Source: Clostridia bacterium (GTDB taxonomy: Bacteria > Bacillota > Clostridia > Christensenellales > CAG-917). Taken from it: DNA of 64,000 nucleotides. Position 1 is the first letter of the stretch, and each line of letters opens with the position of its first letter. The translations under genes were made by a program, and so were the position numbers. The notes under the pieces were generated by a model that saw only the letters and a list, made by a program, of their open reading frames with translations, did not search any database and was not told where the DNA came from. Of this stretch, positions 10,082-19,277 are shown one piece after another. The DNA lies in the NCBI GenBank assembly GCA_017618055.1, contig JAFZVB010000013.1, positions 124,001-188,000 on the forward strand, in the 5' to 3' direction.

Positions 10082-11557
10082 ATGAAAACTTTTTTTGGTG
10101 TTTTATTAGACCTCATCATTCTCTTATTCACCTGGCCAATTCTTCTCATAAGAACATTATGCAACAAGCCAGACAAGAAAGATTTTGATGTTGTAGAAGA
10201 ACCTGACCTAGATGTAGACACTATTGCACAGCATCTTTCCGAAGCTGTTCAAATCCCAACAATTTCTATGGTTGAAGAGTTTGTAGACAACAAGCAAGCA
10301 TTCTATGATTTCCATGCTTGGCTAGAAAAAACATACCCTGAAATCCATAAAGTTGCAGAGAAAAATCTAATTAATGGATTCTCTCTTTGTTACTATATCA
10401 AAGGTACAGATTCATCCTTAAAACCAGGTATATTCCTTAGTCACCAAGACGTAGTTCCAGCACCTGCAGATGGTTGGGATTATCCTCCATTCAGTGGCAA
10501 AATTACAGAAGATGGATTCGTTTATGGAAGGGGTTCACAAGATATGAAATCCCATATGATTTGCCTCCTTGAAGCTATTGAAAAGAAGCTCAAAGAAGGT
10601 GGCTCATACAAGAGAGATATATACCTTTGTTTTGGCCATGATGAAGAGCCTGGAACATCATTTGAAGGTGCTAAGTATATTTGCGAATTTTTGCAAAACA
10701 GGGGGATTAAAGCCGAGTTTGTTATAGATGAAGGTGGCGCTGTGGTAGATGGCAAGATGATGGGAGTACCTCATTCACTCGCATTAATTGGTGCTACAGA
10801 GAAAGGAAATGGAGACCTTGAATTAAAGGTTGAAAGGTTCGGTGGACATGCTTCAAATCCTAAGCCTCCAACAGCAGATGCAGTACTTGGAAAAGCAATA
10901 TATAAACTTGAAAAATCTCCAATGCCTTCTAAATGGACTAACCTTACAAAAGTTACTGCAAAAGAACTTGCTAAAAACTGTGGTGGTTCAGCATTAGGTG
11001 GAGTATTTAAATTTGCATTAACTAATAGAGATGTTCTCCCTCACCTAGTTAAATTTGTATTCACACTTGCCTCCCCTATGACCAATGCACTTGTTCGTAC
11101 AACATTCGCTACAACAATGCTCTGGGGTGCAAAAGCTAGAAACGTTATTCCTGGTGAAGCTAGAGCAAATATTAACTACCGCATGTTAACAACAGATAGC
11201 TATGAAGATGTAGAAAAGCATATTAAGAAAAAACTTGGACCAGAAGTACAAGTTACTTCTATTGCAAACTCACCATCTTCTCCAGAAGCAGATGTTACTG
11301 CACCAGCATATAAGAACCTTGAAAAGAGTATTTACGAATCCTTTGATGATATAGTAGTTGCTCCTTATATGTTCATTGCAGCATCAGATGCTAGATTCTA
11401 TTATCCTCTAACACATGACATCTTTAGATTCGATCCATTTGTATATGATTTAGAAGACCAAAGAAGAATTCATGGCATTAACGAAAGATGTTCTAAAGAG
11501 AACCTACGAAAGGGTACAAAATTCTTCATTGTCTGTTTGGAAAACATGTGTAACTAA
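10082..11557 (+). CDS. M20-family metallopeptidase (PM20D1/carboxypeptidase-like), membrane-anchored
   Basis: The 491-residue protein starts with a hydrophobic helix (about residues 3-26), probably a membrane anchor. The M20 metal-site motifs follow in order: H121-Q-D123 in the SHQDVVP segment, D154 in GRGSQDMK, the Glu pair 188-189 in GHDEEPG, a GGHASNP dimerisation-domain motif, and a C-terminal SDARFY segment. The order and spacing match the di-zinc M20 exopeptidases, in particular the PM20D1/carboxypeptidase S group that acts on N-acyl amino acids or dipeptides. The ribosome binding site AGGAG lies 9 bases before the ATG. It is a single gene with its own promoter and terminator. Confidence 0.88.
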   Translation: MKTFFGVLLDLIILLFTWPILLIRTLCNKPDKKDFDVVEEPDLDVDTIAQHLSEAVQIPTISMVEEFVDNKQAFYDFHAWLEKTYPEIHKVAEKNLINGFSLCYYIKGTDSSLKPGIFLSHQDVVPAPADGWDYPPFSGKITEDGFVYGRGSQDMKSHMICLLEAIEKKLKEGGSYKRDIYLCFGHDEEPGTSFEGAKYICEFLQNRGIKAEFVIDEGGAVVDGKMMGVPHSLALIGATEKGNGDLELKVERFGGHASNPKPPTADAVLGKAIYKLEKSPMPSKWTNLTKVTAKELAKNCGGSALGGVFKFALTNRDVLPHLVKFVFTLASPMTNALVRTTFATTMLWGAKARNVIPGEARANINYRMLTTDSYEDVEKHIKKKLGPEVQVTSIANSPSSPEADVTAPAYKNLEKSIYESFDDIVVAPYMFIAASDARFYYPLTHDIFRFDPFVYDLEDQRRIHGINERCSKENLRKGTKFFIVCLENMCN

Positions 11558-11568
11558 AACGATACACT

Positions 11569-11596
11569 AAGGGCTCTTGAAAAAGAGTCCTTTTTT
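11569..11596 (+). terminator. Rho-independent terminator of the M20 peptidase gene
   Basis: A 9-bp stem AGGGCTCTT/AAGAGTCCT with a GAAA loop is followed by six T. Confidence 0.85.
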
Positions 11597-11623
11597 AATA
11601 CACGTGTATGTGAATTTCTTGTG

Positions 11624-11632
11624 TGTGGATAA
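11624..11632 (-). promoter_or_regulatory. Single perfect DnaA-box sequence
   Basis: The sequence TGTGGATAA is the exact complement of the consensus DnaA box TTATCCACA. It is isolated, lying 50 bp upstream of the -35 box of the DUF4364 gene. With only one box it may be chance or a DnaA-responsive promoter, not an origin. Confidence 0.3.
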
Positions 11633-11681
11633 CTTTTTGACACAATACTTAGTGGGTAAAAAATTTTTTTAAAAATCACTA

Positions 11682-11710
11682 TTGAAATGTGTCCATAACC
11701 TTGCTATTAT
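11682..11710 (+). promoter_or_regulatory. Sigma-A promoter of the DUF4364 gene
   Basis: TTGAAA (11682-11687) is followed after 17 bp by TATTAT (11705-11710), about 30 bp before the start codon. Confidence 0.65.
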
Positions 11711-11741
11711 TTAACTCCATAAGTATATGGAGGATTTAATT

Positions 11742-12281
11742 TTGGATTTCTACGATCAACAAGCACCAATCCCAATGGATAGTAAGACACAAAAGCTTAT
11801 TATTTTGTATGTTTTCGAGCAAATGAGTATACCACTTGCTGAAGCAACTGTTTTAGATATTTGCACATCTGACAACAGCTGGTTAACATATATGGATTGC
11901 AAGCAATTCTTAAGTGAGTTGATTGAAACCAATTTAATTTACAAAGTTCCAAAGAGTGAATGTTTAAACATTACACAAGATGGTATTTCCTGTCTCTCCC
12001 TATTCTTTACAAGAGTACCTATTCACATCCGTGAAGACATTAAGGAATACGCTAAGAACAACAGATTACGCTATAAGCGTAGACAATCTTACTTCTGTGA
12101 CTATTCTAAGAATGCAGATGGAAGTTACACAGTAATTATGAAGATTAACAATGATAGCAGTACTCTTATGGAAATGAAGCTCGTTGTTGCCAACAGACAG
12201 GTTGCAAAATACATCTACAAGAGTTGGGTAGATAAAGCAAGTAAGATATACGAGCAAATCCATGACACATTAATAGATTAA
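11742..12281 (+). CDS. DUF4364 family protein (winged-helix-like)
   Basis: The protein is about 179 residues long and matches my memory of the DUF4364 family, small proteins of Clostridia that begin with a winged-helix-like domain (segment KLIILYVFEQMSIPL and helices up to ELIETNLIY). The C-terminal half has alternating strands (GSYTVIMKI, MEMKLVVAN) and helices. The family has no established function; DNA binding is suggested only by the fold. I prefer a TTG start at 11742 because a full GGAGG lies 8 bases upstream. The in-frame ATG at 11727 overlaps that ribosome binding site and has none of its own. Confidence 0.75.
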   Translation: MDFYDQQAPIPMDSKTQKLIILYVFEQMSIPLAEATVLDICTSDNSWLTYMDCKQFLSELIETNLIYKVPKSECLNITQDGISCLSLFFTRVPIHIREDIKEYAKNNRLRYKRRQSYFCDYSKNADGSYTVIMKINNDSSTLMEMKLVVANRQVAKYIYKSWVDKASKIYEQIHDTLID

Positions 12282-12285
12282 AAAT

Positions 12286-12320
12286 AACGGTCTCAAGCGA
12301 GGCCGTTAATTATTTTATAA
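12286..12320 (+). terminator. Terminator between convergent genes
   Basis: A 9-bp stem AACGGTCTC/GAGGCCGTT with an AAGC loop is followed by the T-rich AATTATTTTAT. It probably serves the DUF4364 gene and may also serve the convergent DUF6273 gene. Confidence 0.75.
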
Positions 12321-12333
12321 TTAAGTTTTAAGT

Positions 12334-13836
12334 TTATTGTTTCTTAAATCGTTCCATACTGTTTCCAAATGATGTGCCACCATCATAAACCGTTGCTGTA
12401 AATGTATACCCTGCTTGCACCATTGGATTTGCATCCCAAACAAACGTTACAGTTGAGCCGTTCTGTTTCCATGTTCCGTGTCCTGACCATATGGCATTTT
12501 CATAAGAGTCTGTATAATCAAAAGTGCCATTCGCATTTAATCTATATGCTGTATGACCGACTTGTGTAACACCACCGCCTGAGTATTGACCTTGTTGAAC
12601 ATATATACCTGGTTTAAGTTTTGCTCCACCAACACCTAGAGAGCCATCCACTGCCTTAGGAATAATTGCCATACACAAGCCACCTATTAATAATGGCAAA
12701 CCAACAGATATTAAGATTGTTTCTAGTTTACTCATCTTATATTCAGTTTTTGATGCCTTCATTTGTTTATTGTATTTAACTCTTGTAACAATCATCATTG
12801 GAACAGCGAGTCCTGCACCAACAATTGCAAGAACAATACCAGCAATAAGTAATCCCTTACTTGTGCTAGCTTCTTTTTCTTCCTTGGGCTTAACAATATT
12901 AGCTCCTTGAGAACTTACAAATATCATTGGACGAATTGCCGAATTCTCATTCTCAACCCTTACAAAATAATCTGTTGTGGCGGTTGTATCGGCTCCTCTT
13001 AAACATTTAATAAAACCATACCAATATCCTGTTGTAATTGTGTTAAACATAGCATATGTCCATTCTTCATAAATAGACTCAACACCTTGTGCTCTACAAT
13101 AATCTGTTGCTCTTGGATCCTTTAATACTGTTGCGTATTTTTCATAATCCTCATAACAAATCAAACCAACATTTTGTTCTACATCAACTTCAGATGTTGT
13201 CTTGGATGCAGGCATATTAACCTTTAAGATACTCTTCTTTGCATTGTCACTAAACGCATTATTATAGAAGTCACCATTTAACCAACTTCTTACTTCACTA
13301 TATTGCCAATCATAAACTGGAGTGTTTGCTGGAACTCCTGTTGCTGTAATATATTTACCACTATAACTGGAGAAATTACTTTCATGTTCAAATTGTGTTT
13401 GCCAGGCATGAGTATCTAGAACTTTTACAGAAACTAGCATCATCATATTGGAATCCGAATCCTTATTAACTATATACCATTGAAGTGGTTCAACCTTGAA
13501 AAATTCAACTGAACTATCATAAATTGTGTCACCATTGCTCCACTTCATATTTGCACTATTCGGCTTTTTAGTTGTACATCTTACATACTTAATACCCTCA
13601 TATGTGTAATAACCGTCTGATCCAACCTCAAGCGATAAAAGGGTTGAAAATAGAGCATCATCTGTGACTCTTGTTTGTGGATATTCGCCAATAGTAGCGA
13701 TATCTCCCTCTATTGTTAATTCAGATTTAGAGGCAGCATATGATATCTCTGTTGTTGTGTTTAGTATCCCAAAAAAGAATACAAATGCCACAGCAAAGAT
13801 TACAACTAAAAATGATATTTTATGTATTGCTTTCAT
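12334..13836 (-). CDS. Membrane protein with DUF6273-like extracytoplasmic domain
   Basis: The 500-residue protein has an N-terminal hydrophobic segment (about 5-27), possibly a signal anchor. An external domain follows with features of the DUF6273 family: EPLQWYIVN, a serine-arginine-tryptophan motif SEVRSWLNGDF, then IRPMIFVS near 303. Two further hydrophobic helices lie at about 325-347 and 370-392. The C-terminal 100 residues form a Gly/Thr-rich beta region (NANGTFDYTD, WSGHGTWKQNG) like small lipocalin-type stability domains. The function is unknown. It lies 14 bp downstream of a repeat-containing lipoprotein gene and is probably the last gene of that operon. Confidence 0.7.
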   Translation of the reverse strand: MKAIHKISFLVVIFAVAFVFFFGILNTTTEISYAASKSELTIEGDIATIGEYPQTRVTDDALFSTLLSLEVGSDGYYTYEGIKYVRCTTKKPNSANMKWSNGDTIYDSSVEFFKVEPLQWYIVNKDSDSNMMMLVSVKVLDTHAWQTQFEHESNFSSYSGKYITATGVPANTPVYDWQYSEVRSWLNGDFYNNAFSDNAKKSILKVNMPASKTTSEVDVEQNVGLICYEDYEKYATVLKDPRATDYCRAQGVESIYEEWTYAMFNTITTGYWYGFIKCLRGADTTATTDYFVRVENENSAIRPMIFVSSQGANIVKPKEEKEASTSKGLLIAGIVLAIVGAGLAVPMMIVTRVKYNKQMKASKTEYKMSKLETILISVGLPLLIGGLCMAIIPKAVDGSLGVGGAKLKPGIYVQQGQYSGGGVTQVGHTAYRLNANGTFDYTDSYENAIWSGHGTWKQNGSTVTFVWDANPMVQAGYTFTATVYDGGTSFGNSMERFKKQ

Positions 13837-13850
13837 AAATGCCTCCCATC

Positions 13851-15536
13851 CTATTCATTAACATAGAAGAATATTTGTGTAGATTCAATAATCCATGAAG
13901 AATAATTACTAGCATAGAACGTATTGTTATTTTCAAACAACGTGCAAATTAAATATGCTTTTTGAGAATCCTCACCTATATCATAAACAACTACTAAATC
14001 ATTATCTGCAAAATATGCTCTTAATGGTTGATAGCTACCATCGTAAAGTCTAATGAAGAATCCTGACAAACTGTTAGATATTAATTCTTCTAGTACGTTT
14101 TGTGCCCCATTAGGTTCACTCTTCATTTCTATACAATATATTGCTCTAAATGAATCATCTTCAAATTTGAGCAAATTATCCATATACCACAAATCAATTG
14201 TGATTCCATTTGCATATTCATAATGAGTGCCATCTGTAGCATTGTAAAAAGTTTCGTCTGTTGTGATATATCCAATGTACGGTGGTCCTATAGCAACAGC
14301 GTCTTCGCTAAATACAAATGATGCTGTTAAAGTAATATCCTTTGGAGGCATAATAAATTCATAATTATCTTCATTCTTCCTTACAACAATACTGCTGTCA
14401 CTCAATCTTATAGATTCAAGCAAGTATCCACTATCAGGTGAAACATAGATTTTTATAGATTGATCTTCTTTAGACTTATTATCCACTAAAATATTATTAT
14501 CATGCTTTAATACAACATTTCCATTTTCTGCATTTACTGTTATTAAATATTTCTTTTCTTTAAAAGTCGCAGACAATGTTACATCATAGTTTGGCATAGT
14601 AAAAGAATATTCATTATTAGCAAAAGGAATTGATGTGTTATTATAAGTCAAACTCTCTAGTTCGTATCCATTATCTGGTGTAACATTAACAACAACTTTG
14701 CTTCCCTCTTCATAAGAAGTTGGATTTACTGAAATGGTTCCATTTGTTGGACTAGATACTTCAACATTATATTTTGGAGTGACAGTTTGCTCAAATTCAC
14801 AAGTGATATATGCCGGATTACGTACCCATTCTTTTGCTCTTGTTGCTATGTTATTGTTAGGATATAAATGTTCTTCATAGCCATCTGTATAATGGATTAA
14901 TAACGTATCATTTTTATAGTGATATCCATTTTCTGGATTTAAAGTTACAGTGAACTCATCATCATCTTCAAGCCACTCTTTAGATATCTGAATATCACCA
15001 TGCTGGATATTTGTAGCTTTTGTAATTCTACAAAGTCTCTTTGCTTGAACATGTATTTCTACATCACGTCCTGGCATTACAAATGAGGTTCCTGTAATAA
15101 AACTTGTTCCACCTTCACCTCCGGTGTAATCACCTGCTATATACATAATTAAAATCTCAAATTTTTCATTTTCACTTATAAAATAAGGATCTCTTCTAAA
15201 TGTAATCGTATCTCCTTCTTTTGCAGATGTTTTATCTAGATTAATATCAAACCCTTCTGGCGCAATGTAATTAACTGTAATATCATATAAGATTTGTCCA
15301 TCACCACTAGTCTCTCTTTTCTTCATGTTGTTTTCTTTTCCGCTCTTATCTCTAATTAAATTAGAAATATTTGCTGTTCCGTTTCCGGCAACAGTTATAC
15401 CATCTAAAGATAATTTTTGTGCATCCTCATTGCTAATTCCTACATTCTTAGGGTTTTTGTTACAACCAACAAAAATTAGAATGGATAGTAATAAAACTAG
15501 AAAAACTAAAAATATAATTTGTCCTCGTCTAATCAT
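13851..15536 (-). CDS. Lipoprotein with divergent InlB B-type repeats
   Basis: The 561-residue protein has a lipoprotein signal with lipobox FVGC. At least three or four beta-rich repeats of about 75-85 residues follow, with the recurring pattern GYELESL...YSFTMPNYDVTLSATF and GYLLESI...YEFIMPPKDITLTASF. This is the hallmark of the divergent InlB B-repeat (bacterial repeat) family of Gram-positive surface proteins. The last 130 residues (from about 430) form a separate domain that I do not recognise. The likely role is on the outer face of the membrane, in adhesion or scaffolding. It is followed by the DUF6273 membrane protein after 14 bp and preceded by the dehydrogenase gene after 28 bp. 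Confidence 0.75.
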   Translation of the reverse strand: MIRRGQIIFLVFLVLLLSILIFVGCNKNPKNVGISNEDAQKLSLDGITVAGNGTANISNLIRDKSGKENNMKKRETSGDGQILYDITVNYIAPEGFDINLDKTSAKEGDTITFRRDPYFISENEKFEILIMYIAGDYTGGEGGTSFITGTSFVMPGRDVEIHVQAKRLCRITKATNIQHGDIQISKEWLEDDDEFTVTLNPENGYHYKNDTLLIHYTDGYEEHLYPNNNIATRAKEWVRNPAYITCEFEQTVTPKYNVEVSSPTNGTISVNPTSYEEGSKVVVNVTPDNGYELESLTYNNTSIPFANNEYSFTMPNYDVTLSATFKEKKYLITVNAENGNVVLKHDNNILVDNKSKEDQSIKIYVSPDSGYLLESIRLSDSSIVVRKNEDNYEFIMPPKDITLTASFVFSEDAVAIGPPYIGYITTDETFYNATDGTHYEYANGITIDLWYMDNLLKFEDDSFRAIYCIEMKSEPNGAQNVLEELISNSLSGFFIRLYDGSYQPLRAYFADNDLVVVYDIGEDSQKAYLICTLFENNNTFYASNYSSWIIESTQIFFYVNE

Positions 15537-15564
15537 AAGCCCCTCTCAGTTGGACAATAATGTT

Positions 15565-16539
15565 CTATAACTTTTGAATATCTATAATTACCTTATTATA
15601 TTGTAATGGATACTCATGGATGTATTTGAACATCTCGTCAAACTCTTCAAACTTATAATGTCTTCCAACTAAACCTTCTGTCTTTACAACATGGTTTGCA
15701 AGCATATTAATTGCTGTAGAGAAAGACCCATCTCCGTTTGATACACCTATAACTTTTAGTTGTTTTTTAAGTATAATACTTAAATTAACTTGGTTTGCAG
15801 ATTTATTTGTATATCCAGACATAATGACTTCACCCTCATTCTTTACAAGACGCATTGCTGTATTGAATGGGATATTAGATGCTGCATAGAATGCAAAGTC
15901 ACACATTCTTCCGCCTGTAAGTTCTACAACTTTCTTTTCTACATTGTCATATGTTGGATTAATTGTGTAATAGATTCCCCAACGTGTTGCCATTTGGAGT
16001 CTATCCATATCAAAATCTATTAAAATAGGTATTGTTTGATAATATAATGCTAATTGAGCAAGGATTAAACCTAAAGTTCCAGCACCAACTATTGCGACAT
16101 AATCGCCCTTCTCATAGTCTATGCTTCCAAATGCTTTATCTGCCATTGCAATATAATCTGCAAATACTAATTGTTCATCTGGAATATCTTTTGGAACTTG
16201 GTAAACATTGTCTTGAGGAACACATACAAAGTCTTGTGCAAAACCATCTTGGTCTACACCCATACATGAAATAGTGTCATCGTCTTTGGTAATGAAAGGA
16301 CTAATTGCAACCTTTGTTCCTAGAGGCATACCGAATTCTTCATCTGCTTCTGAAACAAAACCAACTGCAGAGTGTGCAGGAACTGTAACATCGCCCTTAT
16401 GATCTCCACTAAAGAATGCGACATCTCCAGCAGACATAGCAAATCTAGCTATCTTTAATTTTACCTCCCCAGGTTTTCTTTCTAGGGTTGATTCTTTTAA
16501 CTCTATATTTTCTGCATCTTGTACGTGCCAAGCTTTCAT
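15565..16539 (-). CDS. Medium-chain dehydrogenase/reductase lacking the usual zinc ligands
   Basis: The 324-residue protein has the medium-chain alcohol dehydrogenase layout: a GroES-like N-terminal domain, then a Rossmann fold with GAGTLGLILAQ and the acidic cofactor residue in LIDFD, favouring NAD(H). The catalytic Cys expected near residue 38 is replaced (AMSAGDVAFFSG), the usual GHE motif reads AHSA, and the four-Cys structural zinc lobe is missing. The family fold is clear but zinc catalysis is doubtful and the substrate unknown. The start at 16539 has GGAGG-type spacing; an in-frame ATG 21 bases upstream does not. It has its own promoter and may lead an operon with the two envelope genes. 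Confidence 0.75.
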   Translation of the reverse strand: MKAWHVQDAENIELKESTLERKPGEVKLKIARFAMSAGDVAFFSGDHKGDVTVPAHSAVGFVSEADEEFGMPLGTKVAISPFITKDDDTISCMGVDQDGFAQDFVCVPQDNVYQVPKDIPDEQLVFADYIAMADKAFGSIDYEKGDYVAIVGAGTLGLILAQLALYYQTIPILIDFDMDRLQMATRWGIYYTINPTYDNVEKKVVELTGGRMCDFAFYAASNIPFNTAMRLVKNEGEVIMSGYTNKSANQVNLSIILKKQLKVIGVSNGDGSFSTAINMLANHVVKTEGLVGRHYKFEEFDEMFKYIHEYPLQYNKVIIDIQKL

Positions 16540-16564
16540 AATTTCCTCCAACAATATCATAGAT

Positions 16565-16593
16565 ATTATATCACCAATTATGAACTAATACAA
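16565..16593 (-). promoter_or_regulatory. Sigma-A promoter of the dehydrogenase gene
   Basis: On the minus strand TTGTAT (16588-16593) is followed after 17 bp by a perfect TATAAT (16565-16570), just before the ribosome binding site of the gene. Confidence 0.65.
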
Positions 16594-16608
16594 TAAACAA
16601 AATGAAGG

Positions 16609-18072
16609 TTATTTTAATTCTTGTAAATCACCTGAAATGTCTTTCTCGGATAGGTAGAATTTTATATCACTTTCTCCTCTAGAAATGGTATTATCTACTC
16701 CAAAATAAATCTTTTTATCTTTTAAAAATCCAGAATAGTCTTTGCTAATATATCCTGTCTCTAAAATGGCATCCATTAACTCTTGGTTTACCTTTACAAC
16801 TATATAATTATATGCAGAATTACGCATAGCATAGGCTATCATTTTATCTCTGAGCTTAAATACTAAATATTCTATAGAAAATTGCCTTTCACTTGGGTTA
16901 TCTAATAAGAATGAATCAACTGGCAATCTGCTCTTTTTTCTTGTTAACTCAACTAAACCTAGAGTTGTCATCTCAACGGAAGAAGTTTTTACATTATCTT
17001 TCTTCAATTGTTCCTTAAGATACTCAACTATTTGCTTTTGATGTTTTTCATCTTGCATATCTATGAAGTCTATAACAATTATACCGCTTAAATTTCTTCT
17101 TCTTAATGTTTTTGCTATTTCTTTAGCAGCTTCTTTATTTGCTTCATATGCTGTTTGCTCTAAATTCTTAGAACCAACAAACTTCCCTGTATTAACATCT
17201 ATTACAGTTAAGGCTTCAGTTTTATCTATTATGAGATAACCGCCATTGTCTAGTGGTACTTTATTTGATGCCAAATCTTCTATTTGATTTGCTATACCAT
17301 AATGAACAAAGATGCTATCTTGTCCGTCATAGTACTTAATCTTGTCTTTATCTATTCCTTCTTCCTCTAAAAGTTGTACCATATTTTCATTGTTGACAAT
17401 GAATTCATCTACATTTTCATACAATGTGTCTCTAACAACTCTCTTTAAAAGATCCCTTTCTTCAAATATTAATTTCTTTTCTGGAGAAAATGAGTAATCT
17501 TTTTCTATTTGTTGCCAAAGTTCCTTTAATTTTTCCATTTCTTTAGAAATATCTTCAATCTCAGCTTTATTACAAGAGGAGCGAATAATGATACCCATAC
17601 CCTTTGGTTTGTTCTCCTTAACAAAGTCTAGAAGGAATTGTTTTCTTTCATAATTTTCTATCTTTCTTGATATTCCTACAAACTCTGAATTTGGTAATAA
17701 TACAACATAAGAACCTGGAATAGAGATATCTGTGGTCAATCTTGGACCCTTTGTGCCAAACTGATCTTTAATAACTTGGCACATTATTACATCACCATTC
17801 TTAAATTTCTTACTATTAATTTGTCTTTCTTCTGTGAGTTTGTTGTCTTCTACTAAACTTTCACCTGTATATAGGAATCCATTTCTTTCTAATCCTATAT
17901 TAACAAAGGCACAGTGCATGGTATCTATAACCTTTTCCACTCTGCCTTTATAAATGTTTCCAACTATGCCTCGCATAGAAGCATATTCTATATTAAATTC
18001 TACAAGTTCTTCATTCTCAACGAGTGCGACTCGCAAACAAGTTGGAACAAAATCAAAAATTAATCTAATCAT
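16609..18072 (-). CDS. rng: Ribonuclease E/G family endoribonuclease
   Basis: The 487-residue protein has the RNase G layout: an N-terminal RNase H-like part with an embedded S1 domain (RGIVGNIYKGRVEKV, AFVNIGLERNGFLY), then the DNase I-like catalytic domain with the two metal-binding Asp residues in VIDVNTGKF and VIDFIDM. These enzymes cleave single-stranded RNA in rRNA maturation and mRNA decay. The Zn-link CPxC motif that ties dimers together in RNase E and most RNase G is absent: after ELTRKKSR the sequence continues without cysteines. The gene overlaps the ROK kinase gene by 4 bp, so the two are translationally coupled. Confidence 0.88.
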   Translation of the reverse strand: MIRLIFDFVPTCLRVALVENEELVEFNIEYASMRGIVGNIYKGRVEKVIDTMHCAFVNIGLERNGFLYTGESLVEDNKLTEERQINSKKFKNGDVIMCQVIKDQFGTKGPRLTTDISIPGSYVVLLPNSEFVGISRKIENYERKQFLLDFVKENKPKGMGIIIRSSCNKAEIEDISKEMEKLKELWQQIEKDYSFSPEKKLIFEERDLLKRVVRDTLYENVDEFIVNNENMVQLLEEEGIDKDKIKYYDGQDSIFVHYGIANQIEDLASNKVPLDNGGYLIIDKTEALTVIDVNTGKFVGSKNLEQTAYEANKEAAKEIAKTLRRRNLSGIIVIDFIDMQDEKHQKQIVEYLKEQLKKDNVKTSSVEMTTLGLVELTRKKSRLPVDSFLLDNPSERQFSIEYLVFKLRDKMIAYAMRNSAYNYIVVKVNQELMDAILETGYISKDYSGFLKDKKIYFGVDNTISRGESDIKFYLSEKDISGDLQELK

Positions 18073-19028
18073 AAAGCACTACTGCCGTGTATTGCCAAAC
18101 AAGCTGCACCGATTATTCCGGCATCATTAAGATGTTTTGCTGCTAATACCTTAATCTTTGGATTGTATTTACTTCCATATATATTTCTAGAAATATAACG
18201 TTGCAATGGGGCTATGATTTCACTATTGTTTGCAATACCACCACCAACTAAGAAATATTCTGGGAAGAATATGTTACAAAGAGAAACTGCTCCCATACCA
18301 ATATATTTTATATATTTAGCAACAACTTTCTTTGCTGTCTCGTCTCCTGCCTTAGCACATTCAAATATTACATATCCTTCATAACCCTTTTTCTTGAATT
18401 CTTCATTCAACATAGATTCTGGATGTTTTTCACAAGCATCTTTTGCTTGGCGAAGAAGCGCTGTTGCGGATGCATATGCCTCATAATGTCCTTTCTTACC
18501 ACAACCACAGATTGCACCGCCAATATTAATTTGCATATGACCACACTCGGATCCTGCACTCTTATTTCCGGTTAGTAATCTTCCATCTACAATAATTCCT
18601 GTACCTAGTCCTGTACCTAAAGTAATGAGAACAACATTCTTTGCACCTTTTGCAGCACCAAAATATGCTTCACCTAAGACTGCACAGTTTGCATCATTGC
18701 TGATGTAAATTGGATAATTGATACCATTTTCTTTTAAGAGTTTTACCATAGGGATATTAACAAAGTCTATATTGCAACAATATCTTACAATACCCTTTTC
18801 ATCCCAAACAGAACCAGGGAATCCCATACCGACTCCACCTACTTCTTTTTCATCTATGCCTGCTTCTTTGATTATATCTTTAATAAGGGTTGCTAAATCT
18901 CCAACGATTAATTCTCCCTTTCTTCCTGGAACGGTTTTGACGGACATCTTTTTGACAATGTTTCCATTCTCATCTATAAGTCCTGCTTTTAAGCTCATGC
19001 CACCTACATCTATACCAACGTAATACAT
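18069..19028 (-). CDS. ROK-family sugar kinase (probably glucokinase)
   Basis: The 319-residue protein has the ROK family order: N-terminal phosphate loop GIDVGGMSLKAG, SNDANCAVLGE with the catalytic Asp, ITLGTGLGTGI, ECGHMQI with the zinc-binding His, and the ROK cysteine motif. The cysteine motif reads CGCGKKGHYE, where the usual third Cys is His, so the zinc site may be Cys2-His2 or weakened. Glucose is the most likely substrate but other hexoses are possible. It is the first gene of a two-gene operon with the RNase, driven by a good promoter 30 bp upstream. Confidence 0.85.
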   Translation of the reverse strand: MYYVGIDVGGMSLKAGLIDENGNIVKKMSVKTVPGRKGELIVGDLATLIKDIIKEAGIDEKEVGGVGMGFPGSVWDEKGIVRYCCNIDFVNIPMVKLLKENGINYPIYISNDANCAVLGEAYFGAAKGAKNVVLITLGTGLGTGIIVDGRLLTGNKSAGSECGHMQINIGGAICGCGKKGHYEAYASATALLRQAKDACEKHPESMLNEEFKKKGYEGYVIFECAKAGDETAKKVVAKYIKYIGMGAVSLCNIFFPEYFLVGGGIANNSEIIAPLQRYISRNIYGSKYNPKIKVLAAKHLNDAGIIGAACLAIHGSSAL

Positions 19029-19058
19029 GACATCCTCCTAATAATTATTATCAAACTA

Positions 19059-19087
19059 ATAATAAGATAATATATGATTTAAGTCAA
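19059..19087 (-). promoter_or_regulatory. Sigma-A promoter of the ROK kinase-RNase operon
   Basis: On the minus strand TTGACT (19082-19087) is followed after 17 bp by TATTAT (19059-19064), close to the start codon at 19028. Confidence 0.65.
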
Positions 19088-19221
19088 TAAAAACAAGGCT
19101 ATGACAACCATTTTTTATTGCGATTTATTAGAATGCTATTTTGATATGATTTCGCATATTCGTATATTTTATAATATCATTTAATATATTTAAACTATGT
19201 ATTTTGCAAAATAACACAAAT

Positions 19222-19258
19222 AATAAAGGAAGACTAATTGTTGTTTAATCTCCCTATT
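19222..19258 (-). terminator. Weak terminator-like hairpin after the aldo/keto reductase gene
   Basis: An imperfect 11-bp stem (two mismatches) at 19227-19254 is followed on the minus strand by TTTATTATTT. The rest of the intergenic stretch up to the kinase promoter is AT-rich with nothing else seen. Confidence 0.4.
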
Positions 19259-19277
19259 TTTTATCTTATTTTTACGC

